Source: Chloracidobacterium sp. (GTDB lineage: Bacteria > Acidobacteriota > Blastocatellia > Pyrinomonadales > Pyrinomonadaceae). Taken from it: a DNA stretch of 64,000 nt. Of this stretch, positions 20,464 through 28,548 are shown in pieces. The notes beneath the pieces were generated by a model. The model did no database searches and was not told where the DNA came from. It saw only the letters and a program-made list of their open reading frames with translations. The number at the start of each line of letters is the position of its first letter. Position 1 is the stretch's first letter. The stretch is from contig JADJRV010000013.1 in assembly GCA_016712045.1 (NCBI GenBank), positions 1 to 64,000 of the forward strand, read 5' to 3'. A program made the translations under genes and the position numbers.

Positions 20464-21768
20464 ATGACTCAAGCAGAACAACAATCACCGCTGAAGAGTG
20501 CTATTCAGAAGCACAAGGAATTTCTCTTTCCCGCAGTTGCGACTTACTACCAAGAGCCGCTGGCTCTCGTTAAGGGCGAGGGCGAGTACGTTTGGGATGA
20601 TCAGGGGAATAAGTATCTCGATGCCTTTGGCGGCGTTCTTACCGTGAGCGTTGGGCATGCGAATCCGCGGGTTAATGCCGCGTGGAAAGATCAGGTCGAT
20701 AAGATCGCGCACATGTCGACGCTCTACGCCAACGGGCCGCAGGGCGATCTGGCGGAGAAATTGGCGGAGATCACGCCGGGCAATTTGAAGAAGTCGTTCT
20801 TTACGAATAGCGGCACTGAGGCCGACGACACGGCGATACTAGCGGCAAAGATCGCGACGGGGAATAACGAGATCGTGGTGCTGCGGCACAGTTATGCGGG
20901 GCGTTCGGCAACGGCTTTGTCGACTATCGGGCATAAGACTTGGAAGCCGATCGCTTCGCAGGTTGCGGGGATCGTTCATGCGGCGGCTCCGTATTGTTAT
21001 CGTTGTCCGTTCAAGCTCGAATATCCGACGTGCGGCGTTGCTTGTGCGGATGATGTCGAGGAATTGATCAATACGACGACGACCGGCAACATCGCGGCGT
21101 TTATGGCTGAGACGGTTCTTGGTGTCGGCGGATTTATCATTCCGCCGAAAGAGTATTTCCCCCGCGTGGCCGAGATCGCACGCCGCCACGGCGGGCTGTT
21201 CATCTCGGACGAAGTCCAGGCCGCCTGGGGCCGCACGGGTGACAAATGGTTTGGCATCGAGCATTGGGGCGTCGAGCCGGACATCATTACTTCGGCCAAA
21301 GGCATGGGCAACGGCGTGCCGATCGGCTGGACGATCGCGACGCCTGAGGTCGCCGATGCGTTCCCGGGCCTGACGTTCTCGACATTCGGCGGCAATCCGG
21401 TCTCGTCAGCGGTTGGCCTCGCTGTCATCAACGTCATCGAAGAAGACGACCTCCGTACAAACGCCCGCGTCGTCGGCGATTATTTTCATAATGAGCTGCT
21501 CAAATTGCAGGAAAAATACGCCTGTATCGGCGATGTTCGCGGCATGGGCTTGATGCAGGGCATCGAACTCGTCAAAGACCGCCAAACCAAAGAACCGGCC
21601 CCCGACCTCGTCCTTCGCGTCTTCGAAGAGACCAAACGCCAGGGCGTCCTCATCGGCAAAGGCGGCCTCTACGGCAACGTCATTCGCACCGGCGTCATGC
21701 TCAATTCAACCACCGATTCGATCGACAAAGTCATCGAGGCGTTGGATGCGGGCTTGGCTCTTTGTTAG
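20464..21768 (+). CDS. Class III aminotransferase, probable beta-alanine/AGXT2-like transaminase
   Basis: PLP-dependent transaminase, 434 aa. The PLP lysine is K279 in 'ITSAKGMGNG', with ISDEVQAAWGRTG ahead of it and 'FSTFGGNPVSSA' after. It resembles the eukaryotic AGXT2/bacterial beta-alanine transaminase group. In this cluster its likely job is beta-alanine to malonate semialdehyde, after beta-ureidopropionase and before the semialdehyde dehydrogenase. It carries an unusual Cys-rich stretch 'YCYRCPFKLEYPTCGVAC'. It is the first gene of the pyrimidine island; the dihydropyrimidinase gene follows after a small repeat-flanked ORF. Another omega-amino acid is possible as donor. Confidence 0.85.
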   Translation: MTQAEQQSPLKSAIQKHKEFLFPAVATYYQEPLALVKGEGEYVWDDQGNKYLDAFGGVLTVSVGHANPRVNAAWKDQVDKIAHMSTLYANGPQGDLAEKLAEITPGNLKKSFFTNSGTEADDTAILAAKIATGNNEIVVLRHSYAGRSATALSTIGHKTWKPIASQVAGIVHAAAPYCYRCPFKLEYPTCGVACADDVEELINTTTTGNIAAFMAETVLGVGGFIIPPKEYFPRVAEIARRHGGLFISDEVQAAWGRTGDKWFGIEHWGVEPDIITSAKGMGNGVPIGWTIATPEVADAFPGLTFSTFGGNPVSSAVGLAVINVIEEDDLRTNARVVGDYFHNELLKLQEKYACIGDVRGMGLMQGIELVKDRQTKEPAPDLVLRVFEETKRQGVLIGKGGLYGNVIRTGVMLNSTTDSIDKVIEALDAGLALC

Positions 21769-21776
21769 GAAAGTTT

Positions 21777-21794
21777 GCCACAGAGGTCACAGAG
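21777..21794. repeat. Left copy of 9-bp-unit inverted repeat
   Basis: Two 9-mers, GCCACAGAG and GTCACAGAG. The sequence is the reverse complement of 22076-22093 with one mismatch. It starts 8 bp after the aminotransferase stop and ends 2 bp before the GTG start of the small ORF. Confidence 0.8.
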
Positions 21795-21796
21795 AA

Positions 21797-22072
21797 GTGG
21801 GAGACAAATTTGTTGAATGCGTTAGTCACGGCAAATCCAAACCGGCGTTTATCTGCTGGCATTTGATTCACGAATCGAATGTAGGATGGAATGATGCAAT
21901 CCAAGACGAAGAATCACCCGACGACCCTTTCTATGGCTGTATCAGAGCAAACTGTGATGACTGCGAATCAATCGCGGTCTTGACTACCGGATTTGTAGAG
22001 CACTCATTTGCGAATATTCAGCTCGTGTGCGAAGAATGTGCCTTAAATATCAAGCGTGCGAATATTAAATAA
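21797..22072 (+). CDS. Small Cys-rich protein flanked by inverted repeats
   Basis: 91 aa from GTG at 21797; an open frame continues upstream into the aminotransferase gene but the repeat makes that unlikely to be translated. I do not recognise the family with certainty. Cysteines occur as single C (CVSHGK), 'FICWHLIHE', 'CIRANCDDC' and 'VCEECAL', so a small zinc-binding fold is likely. 'SHGKSKPAFICWHL' resembles a motif found in small uncharacterised bacterial proteins. It lies between two 18-bp inverted repeats and interrupts an otherwise tight pair of pyrimidine-catabolic genes, which suggests insertion as a cassette. Confidence 0.6.
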   Translation: MGDKFVECVSHGKSKPAFICWHLIHESNVGWNDAIQDEESPDDPFYGCIRANCDDCESIAVLTTGFVEHSFANIQLVCEECALNIKRANIK

Positions 22073-22075
22073 GAA

Positions 22076-22103
22076 CTCTGTGCCCTCTGTGGCTAAAATT
22101 CCT
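22076..22103. repeat. Right copy of 9-bp-unit inverted repeat, leader of dihydropyrimidinase
   Basis: Two 9-mers, CTCTGTGCC and CTCTGTGGC, then TAAAATTCCT directly before the ATG at 22104. Same 3' ending (TGTGGCTAAA) as the element at 38341-38372. Confidence 0.8.
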
Positions 22104-23483
22104 ATGAAAACACTAATCAAAAACGGGCGGGTTGTTACTGCGGTGGACGACTATCGGGCGGATATTTTTATTGACGGCGAGACGGTGACGACTATCGGCA
22201 AGCGGCTGGATATGGAGGCGGATGTTGTGCTGGACGCGTCGGGGAGGCTGGTGATCCCGGGCGGGATCGATCCGCATACGCATATGGAGCTGCCGTTTGG
22301 CGGGACGTTTGCGTCGGACGATTTTTTTACCGGGACGCGGGCGGCGGCGTTTGGGGGGACGACGACGATCATTGATTTTGCGGTGCAGACGAAGGGCGAA
22401 TCGATGACCTCGGGCGTCGATGCGTGGCACAAAAAGGCCGAGGGCAAGACGGCGATCGACTACGGGTTTCATCTCATCACGACCGAGTTTGAGGACGGCG
22501 ACGAGAAAGAGATGTACAAGCTGATGGACGAGGGCATCACTTCGTTCAAGCTGTTTATGGCGTATCCGGGAGTGTTTTTGGCGGACGACGCGACGATCTT
22601 TCGAGCGATGTCGGCGGCGGGCAAACGCGGAGGCCTGATCTGCATGCACGCCGAGAACGGCATCGTTATCAACGAGATCATTAAACGCTTTTTAGCCGAG
22701 GGGCGAACGGCTCCGAAGTATCACGCTTTGACGCGTCCGACGATCGCCGAGGCCGAGGGCGTTCATCGTGCGATAGCAATCGCGGAGATGGCCGAGTCGC
22801 CGGTGTATATCGTTCATCTCTCGTGTACCGACGCTCTCAATCAAGTGCGACAAGCGAGAGATCGCGGCATTCCGGCTTTTGCCGAGACCTGTCCGCAATA
22901 TCTTTTCCACTCGATCGACGATTACGGCGACGGCTGGGAAGGTGCCAAATACGTCATGACGCCGCCTTTGCGTGAGAAACATAACTGTGCCGAGCTCTGG
23001 AAAGGCCTCAAGATGGACGACCTGCAAGTCATCTCGACCGACCATTGCCCGTTCTGCATGAAGGAGCAAAAGGAACTCGGGCTCGGTGATTTTTCCAAGA
23101 TCCCAAACGGAGCACCCGGAGTCGAGAACCGCATGAACCTCATCTACAACGGCGGCGTGGTCGCGCAGCGAATATCGTTGAATAGATTTGTCGAGCTAAC
23201 CTCAACCGCCGCGGCGAAGATGTTCGGCCTCTTCCCCAAGAAAGGCACTATCGCTGTCGGTTCGGACGCGGATATCGTCATCTTTAACCCGGACACCGAA
23301 CACACCTTCGGCGTCGATGCAGAGCATATGAATGTCGATTATTCTTCGTACGAAGGCTGGAAGGTTAAAGGCAAGGTCGAAACCGTCCTCTCACGCGGCC
23401 GTGTCGTCATCCAAAACGGCGAGCACACTGGCAAGCAAGGTGATGGACAATTCCTCAAACGAGGCGAGTGTGTGAAGGTTTAG
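22104..23483 (+). CDS. Dihydropyrimidinase
   Basis: Zinc amidohydrolase that opens dihydrouracil to N-carbamoyl-beta-alanine, 459 aa. Metal ligands and signature motifs: GIDPHTHMELPFGG, the carbamylated Lys K149 in 'ITSFKLFMAYPG', CMHAENG, IVHLSCTDAL, and STDHCPF. The length and motifs fit dihydropyrimidinase better than allantoinase or dihydroorotase, and the nearby PreT/PreA and beta-ureidopropionase genes support this. The open frame runs 48 bp further upstream but through the repeat, so ATG 22104 (MKTLIKNGRVV) is the start. Confidence 0.93.
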   Translation: MKTLIKNGRVVTAVDDYRADIFIDGETVTTIGKRLDMEADVVLDASGRLVIPGGIDPHTHMELPFGGTFASDDFFTGTRAAAFGGTTTIIDFAVQTKGESMTSGVDAWHKKAEGKTAIDYGFHLITTEFEDGDEKEMYKLMDEGITSFKLFMAYPGVFLADDATIFRAMSAAGKRGGLICMHAENGIVINEIIKRFLAEGRTAPKYHALTRPTIAEAEGVHRAIAIAEMAESPVYIVHLSCTDALNQVRQARDRGIPAFAETCPQYLFHSIDDYGDGWEGAKYVMTPPLREKHNCAELWKGLKMDDLQVISTDHCPFCMKEQKELGLGDFSKIPNGAPGVENRMNLIYNGGVVAQRISLNRFVELTSTAAAKMFGLFPKKGTIAVGSDADIVIFNPDTEHTFGVDAEHMNVDYSSYEGWKVKGKVETVLSRGRVVIQNGEHTGKQGDGQFLKRGECVKV

Positions 23484-23616
23484 TCGCCGTATTAAATTCG
23501 AAAGTTCAAACAACTGAAACCCAAATTTTGCTTTCGGAGCGGTGGCTTTGTGATCTGCGTCCTATGTTTTGACGGAGCGTGGTCATAATCTCGACGAAGG
23601 AGAGTGATTTTAATCT

Positions 23617-26361
23617 ATGGCAACGACCGGAAAAAACAATAAATATGTTTACTTCTTCGGCGGCGGCAAGGCCGACGGGAATGAGTCAATGAAGGACCTT
23701 TTGGGCGGCAAAGGGGCGAATTTAGCTGAGATGGCGGGCCATCCGAAACTAAAGCTGCCGGTTCCGCCCGGTTTTACGGTAACGACCGAGGTTTGTACCT
23801 ATCTGACGGCCCACAAAAAGTCCTATCCGAAGACGCTGAAAGCCGAGGTCGAGGCATCGATGCTCCGGATGGAGAAACTGACCGGCAAGAAATTCGGCAA
23901 CGAATCGAACCCGCTGCTGGTGTCGATCCGTTCGGGAGCGAGGCGATCGATGCCCGGGATGATGGAAACGGTGCTGAATGTGGGGCTAAACGAAAAGACC
24001 ATTCATGGCCTTATCGAGCAAAGCGGCGACGAGCGGTTTGCGTACGACGCTTACCGGCGGTTGATCATGATGTACGCCGACGTGGTGATGGAAAAGGGTG
24101 CCGGTATCGAGCCGAAAGGCGGAAATGGCATCCGCAAGCAGCTAGACAAAAAGCTCGACGCCATCAAGGTCAAACAGGGATATGCGAGCGACACAGACCT
24201 TACCATTCCGGAGTTGAAAGCACTTGTTACCGACTTTAAGAAAACGGTAAAGAAGGTGCTGGGGACCGATTTCCCTGAGGACCCTTGGGACCAGATGTGG
24301 GGCGGGATCAGCGCCGTATTTAGCAGTTGGAACGGCAAGCGGGCGGTTGAGTATCGTGCGATCGAGAATATTCCCGATGAATGGGGAACTGCCGTGAACG
24401 TACAGGCGATGGTATTTGGCAACATGGGTACGGATAGCTGCACGGGCGTTGCGTTTACGCGGAATCCCGGAAATGGCGAGAATAAGTTTTACGGCGAGTA
24501 TCTCGTCAATGCTCAGGGCGAAGACGTGGTCGCGGGAACGAGGACGCCGGCTCCGGTAAATGAATATTCCAAGAACGCACAGAGCAAGCAGTTCAAGACG
24601 CTCGAGAAATTAATGCCGGAGCTCTATCAGGAACTGTTTGAATATCAAAAACGGCTCGAAGTGCATTACAAGGACATGCAGGATATTGAGTTCACCATCG
24701 AAAAAGGAAAACTCTATATGCTGCAATGCCGCGTCGGAAAGCGTAATGGCGTTGCCGCGGTTCGAATGGCGACTGAGATGTACGCAGAGAAGCTGATCGA
24801 CATCAATACGGCCATCATGCGAGTCGGGCCGAATCAACTCGTCGAACTGCTCCTCCCGATGCTTGATCCGAAGGCTGAACTTATTACAAAGCCGATCGCC
24901 AAGGGACTGCCGGCCGGGCCGGGCGGGGCACGCGGTCGGGTAGTATTTTCTTCGCATGACGCTGTCGAATGGGCCAAGAAAGGTGAAAATGTGATTTTGG
25001 TGCGTGAGGAGACGTCTCCAGAGGACGTTGACGGAATGCACAAGGCGGAGGCGATCCTTACTTCGAAAGGCGGAATGACTTCGCATGCCGCATTAGTTGC
25101 CAGGGGTTGGGGGAAGTGCTGTATCGTCGGCTGCGGCGACATCGAGATCAACCACGATGCCAGAAATTTCAAAGCGAAAGACGGGACAGTAATCCGCGAA
25201 GGGGATTGGCTGAGCCTGAATGGCACCAAAGGGCTTGTTTACACCGGGAGCATGCCTCTCGTCGATATCGATCTTGATAAGAACCAGTCGTACAAGGACC
25301 TGATGAAGCTCGTCGACAAGGTCAAAACAATGGGTGTACGGGCAAATGCTGAGACTCCAGAGGTTGCGACGCAGGCCTTAAAATTTGGGGCTGAGGGCAT
25401 CGGCCTTTTCAGGACCGAGCATATGTTCTACGGCGAAGGCGGTGAGCAGCCGCTGTTCCTTCTGCGCAAGATGATCGTAAGCAAGTCGGAAACCGAGCGC
25501 CGCAAGGCTTTGAACGAACTGTACAAATTCGTCAAAAAAGACGTAAAAGAAACTCTCAAAGTAATGAACGGCCGGCCGGTAACGATCCGGCTACTCGATC
25601 CTCCGCTGCATGAATTTGTGCCTCACGATAAAGAGAAACTGTTAGAGTTGAGCAAAGTGCTCGACATTAGTATGAGTGTTTTGAAGCGTCGAGTTATCGC
25701 TCTCGCGGAGAACAACCCGATGCTTGGGCATCGCGGCGTACGTCTTGGGATCAGCTATCCGGAAATAACGGAGATGCAGGTCCGAGCGATCCTCGAGGCG
25801 ACTGCGGAATTGATCAAAGCGGGAAAAAAAGCGCTGCCGGAGATAATGATTCCCGTCACATGTACTTTCAACGAGCTAAAGCATCAGAAGACGATCGTCG
25901 ATCAGGTGTACAAAGAGGTCTGCGAAAAGCAGAAGCTCAAAAAGATACCTTACCTATACGGTACGATGATCGAGACGCCGAGGGCCGCGATCCGGGCCGG
26001 ATTGATGGCTGAAGTGGCTGATTTCTTCAGTTACGGAACCAACGATCTGACGCAGATGAGCTTTGGATTTAGCCGCGACGACATCGGCGGATTCTTGCCA
26101 AAATATCTCGACCTTGGGATATTGCCGTACGATCCGTTTCAGACCATTGATACTGACGGCATCGGCGAATTGATCCGTATGGGTATCGAGCGGGGCCGCG
26201 AGATCAAGCCCAAGCTAAAGGTTGGCATTTGCGGCGAACATGGCGGAGACGCCGACAGCGTAAAATTCTGTCACAAACTAGGCATGGATTATGTAAGCTG
26301 TTCACCGTTTCGAGTGCCGATCGCCAGACTCGCAGCGGCGCAAGCAGCTATCGGATCTTAG
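23617..26361 (+). CDS. ppdK: Pyruvate, phosphate dikinase
   Basis: Interconverts pyruvate + ATP + Pi and PEP + AMP + PPi, 914 aa (normal length about 870-910). The N-terminal nucleotide-binding domain begins VYFFGGGKADG and LLGGKGANLAEM. The phosphohistidine is H490 in GGMTSHAALVARGWGK. The C-terminal PEP/pyruvate TIM barrel has 'GLFRTEHMFY' and 'FFSYGTNDLTQM' and the final Cys in VGICGEHGG. The ribosome-binding site GAAGGAGAG lies 10-12 bp upstream of the ATG. Its role here may be gluconeogenic or PPi-linked glycolytic; it sits among uracil genes without a clear link. Confidence 0.97.
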   Translation: MATTGKNNKYVYFFGGGKADGNESMKDLLGGKGANLAEMAGHPKLKLPVPPGFTVTTEVCTYLTAHKKSYPKTLKAEVEASMLRMEKLTGKKFGNESNPLLVSIRSGARRSMPGMMETVLNVGLNEKTIHGLIEQSGDERFAYDAYRRLIMMYADVVMEKGAGIEPKGGNGIRKQLDKKLDAIKVKQGYASDTDLTIPELKALVTDFKKTVKKVLGTDFPEDPWDQMWGGISAVFSSWNGKRAVEYRAIENIPDEWGTAVNVQAMVFGNMGTDSCTGVAFTRNPGNGENKFYGEYLVNAQGEDVVAGTRTPAPVNEYSKNAQSKQFKTLEKLMPELYQELFEYQKRLEVHYKDMQDIEFTIEKGKLYMLQCRVGKRNGVAAVRMATEMYAEKLIDINTAIMRVGPNQLVELLLPMLDPKAELITKPIAKGLPAGPGGARGRVVFSSHDAVEWAKKGENVILVREETSPEDVDGMHKAEAILTSKGGMTSHAALVARGWGKCCIVGCGDIEINHDARNFKAKDGTVIREGDWLSLNGTKGLVYTGSMPLVDIDLDKNQSYKDLMKLVDKVKTMGVRANAETPEVATQALKFGAEGIGLFRTEHMFYGEGGEQPLFLLRKMIVSKSETERRKALNELYKFVKKDVKETLKVMNGRPVTIRLLDPPLHEFVPHDKEKLLELSKVLDISMSVLKRRVIALAENNPMLGHRGVRLGISYPEITEMQVRAILEATAELIKAGKKALPEIMIPVTCTFNELKHQKTIVDQVYKEVCEKQKLKKIPYLYGTMIETPRAAIRAGLMAEVADFFSYGTNDLTQMSFGFSRDDIGGFLPKYLDLGILPYDPFQTIDTDGIGELIRMGIERGREIKPKLKVGICGEHGGDADSVKFCHKLGMDYVSCSPFRVPIARLAAAQAAIGS

Positions 26362-26409
26362 GATGATCGGGCTAGCCATGATGTCGGATCAAATAGTAAA
26401 TTATATGGA

Positions 26410-26928
26410 ATGATCATTCGCCTCGCAGAACGAGAACTCAAAACGAGATTCGGAATATTTACTGAGACGCTTTATTACGACGGCCAAGCCGAGTCGATCG
26501 CTCTCGTGATGGGGGACATCGCGGGTGGTGAAAATATACTGTGTCGCATCCATTCCGCTTGTATCGGCGGCCACGTTTTTAACAGCGTCGAATGTGAATG
26601 TGCCGATGAAATGGCCGCTGCACAGGCCGCAATTCAGCAAGCCGGACGAGGCGTGATCATCTACCTCGATCAGGAAGGCAAGGGCAATGGGCATCTCGCG
26701 TTGATGAAGAGTATCCCATTCAAAAAAGCGGGAATGAGCCAGGCTGATGCTTATGTTAAGGCCGGTTTTGCTGCGGATGCCCGTGATTATCGCCCGGCGG
26801 CAGAGCTTCTTGCAGAACTAGGTGTACGGTCAGTAACGCTGCTGACAGGCAATACGTCAAAGGGGCGTGATCTCGAAAATGCCGGTATAAAAATCGCCGG
26901 CTTTCAACCTCTTGCAACGGTCAAATAA
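26410..26928 (+). CDS. Divergent GTP cyclohydrolase II (RibA-like)
   Basis: 172 aa, a stand-alone GCH2 domain. The three zinc cysteines of GCH2 are conserved as C51, C62 and C64 in 'CRIHSACIGGHVFNSVECEC'. Downstream motifs deviate: standard RQEGRGIGL is DQEGKGNGH, and the usual NNPRK stretch is TGNTSKGRD. RibA makes the riboflavin precursor from GTP, but these changes fall in the substrate site, so the product may differ. No DHBP synthase or other rib gene is near. It is separated from the PPDK gene by 48 bp and ends just before a bidirectional terminator. Confidence 0.75.
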   Translation: MIIRLAERELKTRFGIFTETLYYDGQAESIALVMGDIAGGENILCRIHSACIGGHVFNSVECECADEMAAAQAAIQQAGRGVIIYLDQEGKGNGHLALMKSIPFKKAGMSQADAYVKAGFAADARDYRPAAELLAELGVRSVTLLTGNTSKGRDLENAGIKIAGFQPLATVK

Positions 26929-26973
26929 AAAGATCCGCTGCCAAAAACATTCTTGACAGCGGACCATTTTTTC
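26929..26973. terminator. Bidirectional Rho-independent terminator
   Basis: Stem arms at 26934-26943 and 26954-26963 (TCCGCTGCCA with TGACAGCGGA, one mismatch) are flanked by an A run on the left and a T run on the right. The element lies between the convergent RibA-like and lipoprotein genes and splits the pyrimidine island into at least two transcription units. Confidence 0.8.
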
Positions 26974-26985
26974 TCTCAACACTAA

Positions 26986-27525
26986 CTATTTGATGATGTC
27001 TTTGTTTTCGTCCTCAAACTTTTTGACCTGGGCGGCGAGATCGTCCACTTCTTTTGAAAGCGCTTCGTTCTTTGTCTTGTAGTCGTTCATTTTCTTTTCC
27101 ATATCCTCAACGGTAGCGGACATCAGCACCTGTAGGCCGTCCTTGAGCGATGCTACGTATTCGCCCGTTTTGACGAGCTGTTTGGATTTTAAGCCAACAT
27201 AGGTTTTGAGCTTGTCGCTGAGTTTTAGTTTGCCGGCGTCGTCAAAATCCTTTGCCGCTGCCTTAAACATCTCGCCTGCTTTTTCATAGTTTGCGATCGT
27301 CTCTTTAGCCTTGGCCTGATTTTTCGTCTTCAGATCATCGACCTCGCCCGCGAGCAGAGCGTCGCTATCCGCGTTGGCTTTTTCAAAGATCTTTTGAGCC
27401 TCAAGCACCTTTTGATTCGACGCGTTGATAAGCTTATTGGCTTCGTCTATCTGATCACATGCGATCATTAGAGCGGCTCCGCCGATGGCCGCAATGGTGA
27501 GTATCAATTGGAATTGTTTTTTCAA
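26986..27525 (-). CDS. Coiled-coil lipoprotein of unknown function
   Basis: 179 aa from a TTG at 27525 (KKQFQLILTIAAIGG), preferred because AAGGAG lies 9 bp upstream; the open frame extends further 5' without such a site. The signal ends in the lipobox ALMIAC. The mature part is almost entirely charged alpha-helix with heptad-like spacing and ends 'LAAQVKKFEDENKDIIK', so a long coiled coil is likely. It is the only minus-strand gene within the pyrimidine island. The function is unknown. Confidence 0.75.
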   Translation of the reverse strand: MKKQFQLILTIAAIGGAALMIACDQIDEANKLINASNQKVLEAQKIFEKANADSDALLAGEVDDLKTKNQAKAKETIANYEKAGEMFKAAAKDFDDAGKLKLSDKLKTYVGLKSKQLVKTGEYVASLKDGLQVLMSATVEDMEKKMNDYKTKNEALSKEVDDLAAQVKKFEDENKDIIK

Positions 27526-27677
27526 AATATTTGTCTCCTTTTTTAAATGCGAATTAGCTAAAGAATCGCTTGCACACATTGTAAACAAATATCAGCAAAA
27601 GTCTGAATGACGGTTTTGAAATTATGGGAAAACCACAATGTTGACCTATAATTGCGAGGAATTTATAGCAAAATCAA

Positions 27678-28490
27678 ATGATCTACATTGACCGAGAATT
27701 ATCACAAAAGATCGAACGAGCCGAGGCTCGCTCTAATGCTGATTTTGTCGAAACGCGGGCGAGGCTGATGCCTGAGGTTGGGGCGGCGTGGATCGAGGTT
27801 AGTGGAGCCTATGCGATGTTTGACGGAGCCGAATCGCCGTGTACACAGACGTTTGGGCTCGGCATGTTCGAAGTAACAACACCTGAACATCTCGACGAGA
27901 TCGAACAGTTTTTCACGACACGCGGGGCACCGGTTTTTCACGAGGTAAGTCCGTTGACTGACCCTTCGCAAATGTCTTTGCTATCGACTCGAGGCTATCG
28001 TCCGATCGAACTGACCAGCATCCTAGTTCGCCAGATCGCAGGTGACGTCAAAACTGTCGTGCGAAATGAGGGTATTACAACGCGTGTCATCTCCCCGAAT
28101 GAGGTCGATCTCTGGGCAAAAACATCTGCCGATGCGTGGGCGACTGAGCACGAGGGGCTTGCCGAATTTATGTACAAGTTTGGCGGGATCTCTGCTCAAT
28201 GTTCCGGAGCGTATCCGTACATTGCAGAACTTGATGGCAAAGCGATCGCGACCGGGATGTTGTACGTCCAAGATGACATGGCGATGCTTGCCGGTGCCAG
28301 TACGGTTCCGGAGGGCCGCAACCAAGGAGCTCAAAATGCTCTGCTCGCGGCGCGTATGAAATTTGCCGCCGAGAAAGGCTGCACTTTAGCTATAATGGGT
28401 GCTCTGCCCGGCAGCCAGTCGCAAAAGAACGCCCAGAAAAACGGCTTTCACATAGCATATACCCGCACAAAATGGCAGCTTTTGAGTTAG
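27678..28490 (+). CDS. GNAT-family acetyltransferase
   Basis: 270 aa. The C-terminal half carries the acetyl-CoA fold: 'AIATGMLYVQDDMAMLAGAST' gives beta strands 4-5, 'VPEGRNQGAQNALLAARM' is a variant of the Q/RxxGxG/A pyrophosphate loop, and 'NAQKNGFHIAYTRTKW' the final segment. The N-terminal half is a degenerate GNAT-like region. The acceptor substrate is unknown. It stands first in the plus-strand run that leads to the nucleobase permease, after a divergent lipoprotein gene. Confidence 0.8.
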   Translation: MIYIDRELSQKIERAEARSNADFVETRARLMPEVGAAWIEVSGAYAMFDGAESPCTQTFGLGMFEVTTPEHLDEIEQFFTTRGAPVFHEVSPLTDPSQMSLLSTRGYRPIELTSILVRQIAGDVKTVVRNEGITTRVISPNEVDLWAKTSADAWATEHEGLAEFMYKFGGISAQCSGAYPYIAELDGKAIATGMLYVQDDMAMLAGASTVPEGRNQGAQNALLAARMKFAAEKGCTLAIMGALPGSQSQKNAQKNGFHIAYTRTKWQLLS

Positions 28491-28548
28491 AATTAACTCG
28501 ATATATCAACACAATCCAGCTATAGATCTTTCGGACGAATAAAATGCC

